Origin: Grifola frondosa
Lineage: Eukaryota > Basidiomycota > Agaricomycetes > Polyporales > Grifolaceae
DNA: 64,000 nt
Assembly: GCA_001683735.1 (NCBI GenBank)
Contig: LUGG01000022.1
Coordinates: forward strand, 434,001-498,000
Direction: 5' to 3'
Within the stretch, counting starts at the first letter, position 1, and every line of letters begins with the position of its first letter. Shown one piece after another: positions 48,098 through 60,069 of this stretch. The translations under genes were made by a program, and so were the position numbers. Below the pieces are notes generated by a model. That model was not told where the DNA came from, did not search any database, and saw only the letters and a program-made list of their open reading frames with translations.

Positions 48098-48526
48098 ATG
48101 GACCTTGAGAGACCGCGTCGCATTTCTTTCGATCCATGTCTTGTATCCGTGTATGAATCATGAATGATATCCTCAGATTCACTCCAGAGCTTGGATTGTA
48201 GTGCATTTGTATTGAGACCGCAAATAGGAGTGATCTACGCACTATCGCCTTGTTCCACTCGCTTTCCTTTTCGGGATGCGTATACGTACCAAATATAGAT
48301 AAATTCTCACCGTGTTCATGTGGATCGAATCCGCGATGATGTGATTCACGCAATATTAGAAACCTGTGCTATCACGCGGAATATGATGTATTTACGCCAT
48401 GGGAGATCTGTATGGACGGCCTTTATAAGTCCACCTTGCTTATCGCAACCTCCACCTTAGCACTGCTCAGCTTTAAATCTGCAGGCTCTTTGCTAGCGGT
48501 AGTCACGTCTCCGTCAGGTTAGCGTC
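48098..48526. other. Intergenic region between the AA9 and CE9-A genes
   Basis: About 430 bp without a gene; it should hold the AA9 3' UTR and the CE9-A promoter. CCTTTATAAGTCC near 48419-48431 may be a TATA-like element roughly 100 bp before the CE9-A start. Confidence 0.4.
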
Positions 48527-51500
48527 ATGGACAAAAACTTGCCATCCACGATACAAGACACTATACCGCGCACGGCGCACCATGAATCACGTCTTCGAAT
48601 TCGCGTGTGGCGGTTTCTCTCTGCCGCCGTGCTAACCTTCCTGGCTTTCCAGGCGTTGTTTCTTGGTTCAAGTTTTAGGTCTCATGCTGGATATTCGCCA
48701 GTGCCGCTTCACGCTGCAGAGGTATTGGATAAATGTCGTCTGCTGGACGTGAAGGCAGGTCCCCCTCCGGACTTCAATCAGCGAACGCAGTCAGACCGGT
48801 TTATTCCCGGAACTCTTCCCACCCTCATCAAAGTATGTCTACTGTCACACATTTAGTCCATATGTCAATTGACATGTTGTCCATTTCACTATAGAATGCC
48901 ACAATTTGGACCGGCCGTGTGGATGGACTCGAAGTACTCAAGGGAGATATACTTCTTGACCTCGGTATAATCAAGCGAATAGGGCATATTGAAAGGAGCC
49001 TCTTGGATGACTATGATGTGTTGCTAACTATCGACGCAAAAGGCGGATGGGTTTCCCCTGGGTACGTTTTTCCAGACGTAACCATGTGTAACATTGTGTT
49101 AACAGGAACTCGTTGATAGCATTGTGGATTTGCATAGTCATATGTAAGACACATGACTTCATGTAGTTGGCGCCCTCTCATCTGGTGTATAGTGGCGTAC
49201 TTTCTAGTCCTGGTCTTGCTGGTTCTAACGACGGTAATTCACGCAAAGGACCTGTACTTCCTGTTTGTAGTCATTCATTTGAGATATTCGATCGCCAGCG
49301 ATGTATTTTCTTTTTAGTGGTTACGGGCCCTCGATGCTCTCAATACTCGTGATGATGCATATCAGTTGAGTATCGCAGGTGGTGTTACGGTGAGCGCAGA
49401 GAACGTTATTATTTCTAATGCCAACTTATGAATGCAACCAGACTTCGCTTGTCCTCCCTGGTTCTGCAAACGCCATAGGTACCCCCATTAACGTTTTGCG
49501 TGTTGTTATCATCTAAACTGGTATGAATCCAATAGGCGGGCAGGGCGTTGTTATCAAGCTTCGCTCTTCCATCGACCGGTCGCCAACCGGTATGCTCCTC
49601 GAGAATCCATACTCGGTCAACAGGAGCGAATATGATCCCTCGCTATCATTTCGCTATAGACAAATGAAGTACGCTGGTCGTTCTGGTTTCGTTATCGCTG
49701 TCGGTTTACTTTTTTCCCCCTCCTAGGCATGCGTGTGGTATGTGCATCGCAAAAAGCCTTCAAAAGATCCTCTGATGGTAGTCGCAAACTTTCAGGTGAA
49801 AATCCTGGTAATTTTCATGCACCTCGTACTTCCATACCCTGCCAATGGCTCCTGATCAGATAGGGTATATTCCGGGACTAGAATGGACACTACCTGGGCA
49901 TTTCGGCAGGGGTATGACAAAGCACGTCAGATCAAAACCGCTCAGGATGAGTATTGTGCGAAGGCGACTGCAGGTCGATGGGATACGCTTGGCGACTTTC
50001 CTGAGGACCTTCAATGGGAGGCTTTGGTGGACGTTCTCAGAGGAAGGGTAAAGGTAGCTATATGCATTACTGGCCGGATCCCAACCAGTACTCAGTGAGA
50101 CCTCATCAGGTGCAAACACACTGCTATGAAACAGTGGATCTAGATGATTTGGTTAGGGTAAGTCAGGCGTTTCAGTCTAGCAGTAATAGCTCTGATGTCT
50201 TTCGTGCTTTGCAGATAACGAACGAATTCAAATTCTCGATCGCGGCTTTCCATCATGCCCACGAAACCTATCTTGTGCCAAAAACCCTCAAATCCGCATA
50301 TGGTAAATAAACTGTGTATCATGAATGTTTAGCGTGGAGCTCATATCACATAAAGGACATCCTCCGGCTGTAGCGTTGTTTGCTACCAATGCGCGCTACA
50401 AGCGTGAATCGTACCGTGGATCAGAGTTCGCACCTAGGATACTTGCTGATAACGGGCTGCTGGTTGTTATGAAGGTATGACAGCGCCGAATGGTGTATGT
50501 TTTCCCCGCGCGAGCTCATGACCTCTACAGTCGGACCATCCTGTTTTGGATTCACGCTTTCTTGTCTACGAGGCCCAGCAAGCACATTTCTACGGGCTAT
50601 CCCATAATCTTGCATTAGCATCTGTAACCACTACTCCTGCTGAAGTCCTTGGCCAGGATCACCGTATTGGATATGTTAAGGAAGGTCAGTTACATATCCT
50701 AAAAGGTTATTTCGACCAATATTCACGCTGCCTACAGGTTACGATGCAGGTTGGCAATATCGAGAACATGACTTCCATAATGCTGACTAGAACAACTTTC
50801 AGACCTCGTACTTTGGGACAGTCACCCCCTCGCATTGGGTGCTACTCCAAAGCAGGTCTGGATCGACGGTATCGCACAATTGGAAACTCCGTTCTCGTCG
50901 ACGAAGCCGTCAGCATTCCAGCACGTACCCCAAATGCCCAACTTTGACAATGAAGCTGAGGAGACTCTCAAATTCGACGGCCTCCCACCTTTGCATCCCA
51001 ACCACACTGAAGCGCGGACTGTTGTATTCACTAACGTCAGCAGCGTCTTCTTGATAGAGGCCTCGAATATCCGAGAAGCGTTCAGAGCGAATGCGGCGCA
51101 GGGCATAGCGGTGGTCAGAGACGCGTCGCTGGTTTGTTCGGGAACGGTATCCGCTTGTTCACACATGGTGACCGATAGCGACGTGCGATATGTTGACCTG
51201 GAGGGTGGTTCGATCTCCCCAGCCCTGGTCACTTACGGCTCCCCGCTTGGTATGGAGGAAATCAGGTCTGAGCTCTCTACGATGGACGGGTATGTTTTCG
51301 ACCCACTACTGCAAGTAGTACCGCAGATCGTTGGCGGAGACGCGGCTCTCGTCAGAGCTGTAGACGGCTTGCAATATACGACGCGGGATGCGCTGTGCGT
51401 TCGTGCACTCGTGTTGTGTCTCAATTGTTGTTGACTTGTCCACAGATTGGCTTACCGAGCCGGCGTGACCGTTGGCATCAGCGCCCCTCGGACAGCCGGT

Positions 51501-52404
51501 TTCTTGTCAGGACTCAGCACCGCGTTCTCCACCGGCGCTAACCACAAGCTGGAAGTCGGTGCGCTCATACAAGATGTCGGTGCACTTCATGTTAGAGTGC
51601 ATCACTTCGGGCTCGCCGGACCGAGCGTTAGCACCCAGATTGCCGCGCTAAGGAACATCTTGCTCAGCAAGGGCAAGGGGGAATTCGGTTATTGGGTTGA
51701 TAAAGTGAAAAAAGTATGGGCTTGCGCTTGAAAGAACTCTTGATCGGTGCTCATGTCTCGTTAGGGCGACATCCCGTTGGTTGTTGAAGTGCACAGCGCG
51801 GATGCGATGGCTTCTCTGATCCGCTTGAAATCTGAAGTAGAGAAGGAGCTTGGGGTGGCGATCAGAGTGACTTTCACGGGCGCGACGGAGGCCCACGTTC
51901 TCGCCAAAGAGATCGGCAGGGCCAGCATCGGGGTCGTCATTTCCCCCACCCGTCCTTTCCCTCGTGAATGGGAGTCCAGGAGAATGTAAGTCCGCTTCAA
52001 ATCAGCCAATCGTTGATGTTGACGCATGGCAGATTGCCCGGGCCGCCGTTGACGGAGACCAACGCTATTGCCGTGCTCCTCGCTCACAATGTGACCGTCG
52101 CCATTGGTGTCCGGGATGCCTGGATGGCGCGGAACACGCGGTTTGACGCTGCTTGGGTGAGTGGACAGCAAATATTGCGCTCCCATCCATCTTATGCTGT
52201 TTGCAGGCGGCTCTTGAGGCGCACGGGGAGATATCCAAGGCTCGGGCGATCGAACTTGCATCGGTGAACGTCGAGAAGTTGCTGGGCATATCCGTAGACG
52301 ACAAAGACGGCGACCTGGTTGCGACACGCGGCGGGGACCTTCTCGAGTTCAGCAAGGTCATCGGAATCGTCTCCCCTCGCCGCGGGGTGGTGGACATCAT
52401 ATGA
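48527..52404 (+). CDS. Membrane-anchored double-module amidohydrolase A (CE9-labelled family)
   Basis: Metal-dependent amidohydrolase-superfamily protein of the type often labelled carbohydrate esterase family 9 in agaricomycete genomes; the substrate is unknown. The ATG at 48527 gives a short basic cytosolic tail and a type II anchor (FLSAAVLTFLAFQALFLG). Module 1 opens ATIWTGRVDG, then WVSPG-IVDLHSHM with the metal-binding HxH. It continues LRALDALNTRDDAYQLSIAGGVT-TSLVLPGSANAIGGQG and ends DLVLWDSHPLALGATP. Module 2 repeats the plan (VVRDASLVCSGT, GGSISPALVTYGSPLG, AYRAGVTVGISAP, IAALRNILL) but has no HxH. The C-terminus is ISPRRGVVDII. More than 15 short introns, one exon only 12 bases (50738-50749). 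It is convergent with the deacetylase gene. Confidence 0.8.
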
Positions 52405-52519
52405 TCAATTGCAGCTGCGCGATAGCATGTCGACAGAAAGTGTAGAGCAGGCCCCTGTACGTAGGAATACATTCAAGATTGGGGCAGATAGTATGTATAT
52501 ATATCTTCGAGGTGGCACC

Positions 52520-55441
52520 TCAGGAGCGCCGTGCGTTGGCGTTGGACGTCAAGGCGAGCTTACCCTTCACGAACTTCTGGATCACCGGCAGGGCCTTGAT
52601 GATGAGCTTGATCGGCTTCTCCTCATCTGCGTGCGTCGTCGTAAGCGGGGACTTGAGTGGGCAGGGCACACGTACCTATGCGAGTGACGAACCCGTGCTT
52701 CTTGTAGATCTTCATGTCCGTGAGGATTTTGTGGCTCGAAGGAACCGCGACCAGCGAGTTCTGCGTGCGCGGTGAGAGAAAGCGCGGGGCAGTCAAGACG
52801 TTGTACGCACCTCAACGTACCATTCGCGGAGCTGGCGCGGGTCTTTCGGGGCGACGGGGACGTGGCAGTTGGCCACAACCTGGACGACGGCTTGCACGGA
52901 TCGCATGACGTTGGCGGCTGGGAAGACAGACGTCTAGTATGGATATAATTGGCGAAGTATGGAGGTGCTCACCGCGGTGCTGCAGCAGCCCCATGAGAGC
53001 GGCGCATCCTGGCCCGTGTCCGACTAGGATGATTTGGCGGGCATCCGTGAGTCTGCACAGGATTTTAGCAATGAGACGATAGTATCGAACGCAAGCTACG
53101 CACTGTATGTAGTTGTCCCATAAATAGGTCATGACGTTGGTAGCGGAATCGTCTGGTTGTCTTACCTACACATGAATAGGACATTCGTGAGACGGGGGCC
53201 ACAGAGTAGATGGAAAGAGCTCACATTTGCTTTTACGGGCTTCGCGAACATGTTCACGTCAAGCAACGCATAGCCTTCGCTGGTGACCCACTTGATCAGT
53301 TCTTTTGAGCAGTCGATCTGGCACGGATTATAAATTTGTGTCAGCCATGATAGGGCGGGGGGTGCTGACTAGGTAGGAGTGCTCTTGGCGGATATCGCAG
53401 TACATGACAGAGTCGAGCTCCGCGCGCAGGTTCCCGCTGCCCAAGGTATCGCAGGTCAGCGCTGAAAACTCGCATAAATCGAAGGCAGAACGTACAATTC
53501 GTGGATGAACACGACCAGCGTGTCGTTCTCCATAATATCCTGTCTGGAAGCGCGTAAGCGCCCCACTCATGAATGCGGAAAGAGAGACGAGCGGACTCAC
53601 GTGCAGACGGCCTGTGAGCCGAAGCGCTCTATGAGCGCCGGGGTAGCGAAGGGTATCTCGAGCATGCCGTGTGTCCTGAACAGGTAGTCCAGACGGTGCG
53701 CCTTGAGCAACTCTGCGGCAGAGATGAACATGTCAAATGGGGGAGCGAGCGGAGCGGCCTTACCCGGCACGGACAATGCAATCGGCTCAACGTCTGCATA
53801 AGCAAAAAAAAGGAGAAGCACATCATTCGTGGCAAAAGCACGGGAGAATGAGAAGTACGGACCTTCTATTGGCTCACAGGCCTTGGGGTCGACGTTCTTC
53901 CAGTACTTGCTCTGTTCCGTCGCAACCTGCCAGATCGTCTCCGTGGCGACCTCCGAGGCCACTAAAGGCGGGAGCTGCTCGGGGATCTCCCCGAGCATGA
54001 CCTGTGCGACGGCGAGCGCAGAGTTCGAGATGGCATCGAGACAATACCCACCCTGTGCGCGCATTAGCCGATGGAGCAGGTGAAGCAGCGTAGAAGACGG
54101 ACCTCTAAGGCGACGACGAGCTTGCCGTTGGCGAGGGAAGAGAGCATGTGTGTCATGTGGGCGTAGCCCGCGGGCGTGACATCGCACTCGCCGAGGTCGT
54201 CCCCCCTGGCCGCATCGAAACCGGCGGAGACTGCGTCGGGTGAAGGTATCAATATATATGCAACATGCAGTACAGACGGAGCTCAGCCTACTTATGACGA
54301 GCTCGGGCGCGAACTCTAAGGCGATGGGCATAATGATTTTCTGGAACGCAAGGAGATAGTCTGCGTCACCCATGCCTGCCTCTGGCCAGGGTATATTGAC
54401 CGAACTAGCGGCTGGGAATAAGAAATGTGCATTGATGGTAAATTGAGATTACCCACAAACCGACACCGGGGCCTTCTCCACAAGAAGTCATGCCGCCGAA
54501 AGGTCCGTTGGGGTAGAAGTTACCGCCCTCATATCTATGCAGAGAAACATAAAGAACGGAAGGGTCGTCATAGAAAGCTTTCTGTGTTCCGTTTCCTGAA
54601 TAGGGTTAATGGGATCGGTGGGATGGCTTTGCGAACATGCAACTGACCATGGTGGATGTCCCTGTAGCGGCGTCAACGTCGAGCAGATTGTTAGTCAGCG
54701 TCAACATACCAGTCCAAAATCATGATGCGTTTGATGGGCGTCCGCAGCTGCACCACTTTTGTAGCGACGGACACGTTGTTGAAGAAGCAGAAGCCCATGT
54801 GTTCATCGGGCTCCGCGTGGTGTCCTGGAGGTCGCACTATGGCGAGGGATTTCTTTACCTCGCCGCGAGCGACGGCAAGGGCGGCCTCGATGACACCACC
54901 ACAGCTGAGCTGAGCGGCATAGGGTGTGCTTGGATGAACGTAAAGAGATAATTCGTTGTAGTAAGCCTCAGAGTCAGCTATATCCTGTTCAGTCATGGCT
55001 GGTAGAGAAGTTGTCAGTGGTAGGCATAATTAACGGTTGGATGGCGATCGGAGACCTACAGTGCATAGCTAAAATTTTGTTCCAGAGAGTTTCACTATGA
55101 ACAAGGAGGGCTTCTTCGCGAAGAACGCGTCTGATGGGAAGTCTCCTCATCTTCTCGAGACATTGTGCTTGCTTCAAGGCATCGAAGATGCGAGAAATTC
55201 GCTCAGGTTGTTCTGGATGGCCGTGTATGCAGCTGTGTGTCATCATCTTTGTGGAATAGACATATCCGACCTGGAAGCCGTCGTGACGAAGAACTGGGGG
55301 GAGGGAGGTAGCACGCGCCTCAGCGGGGGTGCGGACTTTGGTGAGGGAAGAGGATGAGGCGGAGATGGATGGGAGATCGACGTCCATGGGGTGGTCTTGT
55401 GTAGCGGACTGGGGGAGGACGGAGGAGGAGGATGAGGCCAT
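52520..55441 (-). CDS. HDA1: Class II histone deacetylase, Hda1/Clr3 type, with Arb2-like C-terminus
   Basis: Zinc-dependent lysine deacetylase acting on chromatin. The ATG is at 55441; the N-terminus is Ser-rich. The catalytic domain reads [62 protein letters not shown], then [20 protein letters not shown] (two introns split the active-site block). After VNIPWP come [18 protein letters not shown] and [17 protein letters not shown]. The second half is the Hda1 C-terminal (Arb2-like) domain: [17 protein letters not shown] and [15 protein letters not shown]. It continues [20 protein letters not shown] and [21 protein letters not shown]. The stop is at 52520. The His-His and Asp ligands are present. 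It lies between two CE9-type genes and is convergent with CE9-A. Confidence 0.9.
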
Positions 55442-55735
55442 GGTGATCAATCTGAATGGGACTTCTTCTCGAGCCTGCTTCCTTCTTTGAGCCTGCCCGA
55501 TTCAAGTGCATGAATGCCGCCGCCACTTTGATCGCGACGTGAAGGTCACACTTGTCACCATTGGCGTGACGGCGATCCAATCTAAAGCGCAAACAAATAA
55601 ATATCATCCATCTACACTTTATTATAAAAATTTTCTCTCTTTGATTTCACAGGGATTATTGTAAGAGGTACAAGAGAACCGAACGATTATGGATAACAAT
55701 CTGTATCGGAAAGGCAACATAATAATTAAATTCAT
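55442..55735. promoter_or_regulatory. HDA1 upstream region
   Basis: About 290 bp between the deacetylase start and the tRNA; AT-rich toward the tRNA (55600-55730). No gene seen. Confidence 0.4.
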
Positions 55736-55822
55736 GCCCGCCTAGCTCAATCGGATAGAGCGTCAGACTCTTATGTTAAGCGGGCGATCTGAAGGCTGCG
55801 AGTTCGACCCTCGCGGTGGGCT
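55736..55822 (+). tRNA. tRNA-Lys (anticodon CTT) with a short intron
   Basis: The acceptor arm GCCCGCC pairs with GGTGGGC (one G-T). The D arm is GCTC...GAGC and the T arm GCGAG-TTCGACC-CTCGC. The anticodon stem TCAGA pairs with TCTGA. The loop reads C-T-CTT-A, after which about 13 bases (55772 onward, TGTTAAGCGGGCG) form an intron at the canonical position one base 3' of the anticodon. It sits between the HDA1 start and CE9-B. T-rich DNA follows at 55823-55840, suitable for Pol III termination. Confidence 0.88.
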
Positions 55823-56045
55823 AGTTTAATTTTGCATTTTATTTGGCCCGTTAGCCCGGGCCGAGGTAGCACACACGGTCACTTGAACGCGTTGTTCCTG
55901 CCTGCTGTTGCAAGCTGCTCCCATCGCTGGGAAACGCGATTCGGGTGCGCATACGTCCTGGTGATCTTATATATCGACTTTCACGTATATTGTTCACGTC
56001 GTCTCACCCTTCCGGTCGCCAGGCTTGAGCTGCACCATCCTTGCC

Positions 56046-59000
56046 ATGGACACTCTCCTTCCAACCCACCATAAGCAACTACGTCGACCGAGGATTAACG
56101 TCCGCAGAGTCATACTGTTGCATACTTTCCTATGGCTTGCTTTCATGATTTATAGATTCGCCCTTCGCTCAAACCTATACGACCACTACCTCGCCACTAA
56201 TCTCCCTCCCCACGCAGCCCCCACCCTCTCCCGCTGCAGGTCTCTCCATTTGCCTCCAGGCCCGTCTCCCGACTTCCATCGCCGCAAGCAGTCTGACCGC
56301 TTCGTTCCCGGTACCAAGCCCACTCTCCTACAGAACGCCAAGGTCTGGACAGGCCAGCAGAACGGCACCGAAGTCATTCTCGCCGACATCCTGCTCGACA
56401 ATGGCCTCATCAAAGGCATCGGGCACGTCGGTCGTGCAGCCATAGAGGCCTACAACGACTTGGTCGTGATCGACTTGAAGCACGCTTGGGTTACGCCTGG
56501 GTAAGTACTTGCACGCGGCTCTGCAGCATTGTTGTCCGATCCTCACGCTTCTGCAGAATAGTAGACCTGCACTCGCACCTCGGTGACGCGTCCAGTCCAG
56601 AACTAGACGGTGCCAGTGGCGACGACAACTCTCTCAAGGGTCCCGTCCAGCCGTGGCTGCGCGCACTGGACGGCTTGAACACGCACGACGAGTCTTACGC
56701 GCTCTCCATTGCAGGCGGCGTCACAACTGCGGTATGCGATTCTCCGTGAGACCTCCAGCCTCACAGCACTCACCCTCCATGACAGCTGGTTCTCCCAGGA
56801 TCCGCCAATGCCATTGGTGCGCACCTCACCTGCGTGCTTATGCCTGTCCTTTGCTCATTCTCATCTTGCTGCAGGCGGGCAGGGCTTCACGATCAAGCTG
56901 CGCAAGACACCGGAGCGCTCGCCCTCCTCGATGCTCCTCGAGCCGCCGTATCAAATTAACACCTCGTTCCTCGAGGCCGGAGGCAATCCACGGTGGCGCC
57001 AGATGAAGTGAGCAGTCTGTCCACATACCTGATGTACCTCGCTTAATGGGTCATGTAGACACGCATGTGGTACGCATTTCGGGTGAGAGGAGAAGCGATT
57101 GTCAGCTAACGCCTCTTCAAATTCGCGTAGGGGAGAACCCCAGTATGTCTTGCTCACCTCTAGTCGTGTTCCGACTCACGGGCCTGGATTAACAGGCAGG
57201 GTGTACGGTCAGACGCGCATGGACACCATCTGGGGTTTTCGCGAAGCGTGAGTGCAGCACATCCGCGAACCTGCTGAGCTCGCTCAGTGTTGCGTCTGGT
57301 TAGCTACAACAAGGCGCGGGAGATCAAAGAAGCACAGGATCAATACTGCGCAAACGTTCTCGCTGGGGACTGGGATACGTCAGCCAGGACTACCTTCCCT
57401 GAGGATATCCAGTGGGAGGCGCTCGTCGATGTCCTGAGAGGACGGGTGAAGGTAGGTATCCCGCTTGACGTATTTCGGCCAATATTTAGGACTTTGTTGC
57501 CTAGGTGCAAATTCACTGCTACGAAACCGTCGATCTGGACGACATTGTGCGGGTGGGTATTTATATACGCCTTCTTGCGTGCTGAGGATGCTCATAGTAT
57601 CCGGATGTCCAGTTGACCAACGAGTTTAAATTCCCGATTGCAGCGTTCCACCACGCGCATGAAGCATATCTCGTACCAGATGTTCTCAAACGAGCCTATG
57701 GTGCGTTGATTTTCGTTTTGCCACTTGTTGTGTTGAGCTTATATATTTCGCAGACCATCATCCTGCAGTTGCCATGTTCGCAACCAACGCAAGGTGAGCC
57801 TCCCGCTGCACCGGTCATACTTTATTCTGATATTTCCTGCTAGATACAAGCGCGAGGCATACCGTGGCTCGGAGTTCGCCCCTCGCATCCTCGCAGAACA
57901 GGGTCTGAAAGTGGTCATGAAGGTGCGCATGCACAGCTTATGCCGGAACGCCGTCATCTCAAGTACCACACATGCGTCCTAGAGCGATCATCCAGTGCTG
58001 GACTCCCGCTTCCTCCTGTACGAGGCCCAGCAGGCCTTCGTCTATGGCTTGCCGGAGAACCTGGCCATTGCCGCAGTCACGAGCACGCCTGCTGAGATCA
58101 TGGGCATGAGCCACCGGATCGGGTACGTGAAGGAAGGTGAGAGCTCCCCCGCGGACGGTGACCTAACGCTGACGGTGAATGTGCTTGTACAGGCTGGGAC
58201 GCTGGTGAGGACCCCCCCCCCCCCTGTTGTGCTGCCCATTTGCCACGGCTTACGCCATCACTAGATCTGGTCGTGTGGGACAGTCACCCGCTTGCCCTCG
58301 GTGCTACACCCAAGCAGGTGTTCATCGACGGCATCCCGCAGCTCGAGCATCCGTATATCGTCCCCAAGCCCGCGGCATTTCAGGTCAAGCCCCAAGTGCC
58401 AAACTTTGACAAAGAGGCTGCGGATGCGGTCAAGTATGAAGGACTCCCGCCGCTCGCGCCCAAGAAGGCCCAATCCAAGACGGTGCTCTTCACAAATGTG
58501 AAGAGCGCATACTCGCGTGTGCGCGGCGGTGTACAGGAGGCGTTCATGGCGCAAGAAGAAGATACGGGGGTCGTCCTCGTGGAAGACGGATCCGTCAAGT
58601 GCACCGGAACGCAGAAGTCGTGCCTGACCTCCGCCCTTGCGGAGGACACAGAGGTAGTCGACGTCCGCGGTGGTTCAGTCGCGCCTGGGCTCGTCACCTT
58701 CGGCGCGCCGCTCGGCCTCGAGGAGATCTCGTCCGAGTCCTCCACGAACGACGGATACGTGTACGACCCGCTGCTGCAGAGCATCCCGGCGATCCTGGGC
58801 GACGGCGCGCTGATTCGCGCTGTGGACGGATTGCAGTTCGGTGGGCGTGACAGTCTGTGAGTGTCCAGTGTCAGTGTCTCCCGTGCGGCCGCCGCATGCT
58901 GACTGCCCGGACTCGGACAGCCTGGCGTACCGCTCGGGCGTGACCACGGGCATAACAGCCCCCGTCCATGCGTGGTTCTTTGCGGGGCTGAGCACGTCGT

Positions 59001-59893
59001 TCTCCACGGGCGCGCTGCATAAGCTGGAGCAGGGCGCTCTGGTACAAGAAGTCAGCGCGCTGCACGTCTCCGTGCGGCACTTCGGCGCCGCCCCGAGCGT
59101 CAGCACCCAGATAGCGGCACTGCGCCATCTGCTCCTCGAGCCGGGCAAGGGCGATGCGGGGAGATACTTTAGGGAAGTCGGCGAGGTGGGCATCTCTACA
59201 GTTGCGAGTGTGCGTGGCTGACTGACATCGTTGTAGGGTAGGGTCACCTTGGTCATAGATGCCGATAGCGCGGATGTGATAGCGACTTTGATCCTTCTCA
59301 AGAAAGAGGTGGAGGAGAAATTCGGCAATAAGGTCAAGATGACCATCACCGGCGCTGTGGAGGCGCATATGCTCGCGAAGGAGATCGCGGAAGCTGACAT
59401 TGGTATCATTCAAGTCCCTTCGCGCCCTTTCCCTACCACTTGGGAACGCCTCAGAATGTGGGATTGGCTAGTATACATCTCAAGTGATGATGGCGCTAAC
59501 ATCGGTTTTCTAGCTTGCCAGGACACCCTCTGACTGAGCAGAGCTCCATTACGAAGCTGCTCGCACATAATGTGACCGTCGGCATCGGTATCGAAGAGGC
59601 TTGGAGCGCCCGTAACACTCGTTTCGACATCGGTTGGGTACGTTCACACACTCTTATTTGTATTCGCGGAATCATAACAATCACCGTAGGCCGCTGTAGA
59701 AGCTGGAGGTCAGATCTCAAAAGCAGAGGCCATTGCCCTCGGCTCGACTAACGTAGAGATGCTGCTGGGAGGTGAGGTAGAAACGGACAGAGCCCATGAT
59801 CTGGTAGTAACGGAGGGAGGGGACCTCTTGGACCTTGAGAGCAAGGTCATTGCAGTCATTTCGCCAAGTCGAAAGCTAGTGGACTTCTTCTGA
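56046..59893 (+). CDS. Membrane-anchored double-module amidohydrolase B (CE9-labelled family)
   Basis: Paralogue of the gene at 48527, more GC-rich. The ATG at 56046 precedes a type II anchor (VILLHTFLWLAFMIYRFAL). Module 1: LLQNAKVWTGQQ, DNGLIKGIGH, WVTPG-IVDLHSHLGDAS with the HxH, LRALDGLNTHDESYALSIAGG, SANAIGGQGFTIKL, RMDTIWGFREAY and FPEDIQWEALVDVLRGR. It continues VQIHCYETVDL, FPIAAFHHAHEAY, MKSDHPVLDSRFLLYEAQQA, ending DLVVWDSHPLALGATPKQV. Module 2: VVLVEDGSVKCTG, GGSVAPGLVTFGAPLG (no HxH), AYRSGVTTGITAP, APSVSTQIAALRHLL, MLAKEIAEADIGII and HNVTVGIGIEEAWSARNTRFD. It closes GGDLLDLESKVIAVISPSRKLVDFF. The 12-base exon (58193-58204) is at the same place as in paralogue A. The intron after it has a run of 13-14 C. 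Confidence 0.82.
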
Positions 59894-60069
59894 GTCTCAC
59901 AACATCTTACCTGCTTATATTTTGCGCCAGTAGCGCGTGTATTACCCATAATATTGCATGGACTTCAAAGACGATGCTTCGGAGGTGAACTCGCTGCCTC
60001 AATTTGGGTGAAGCAAAGAAAACTGCTTTGCGTTCAATAACCTGTCCTATCCACTCTAGAACTACGCCA

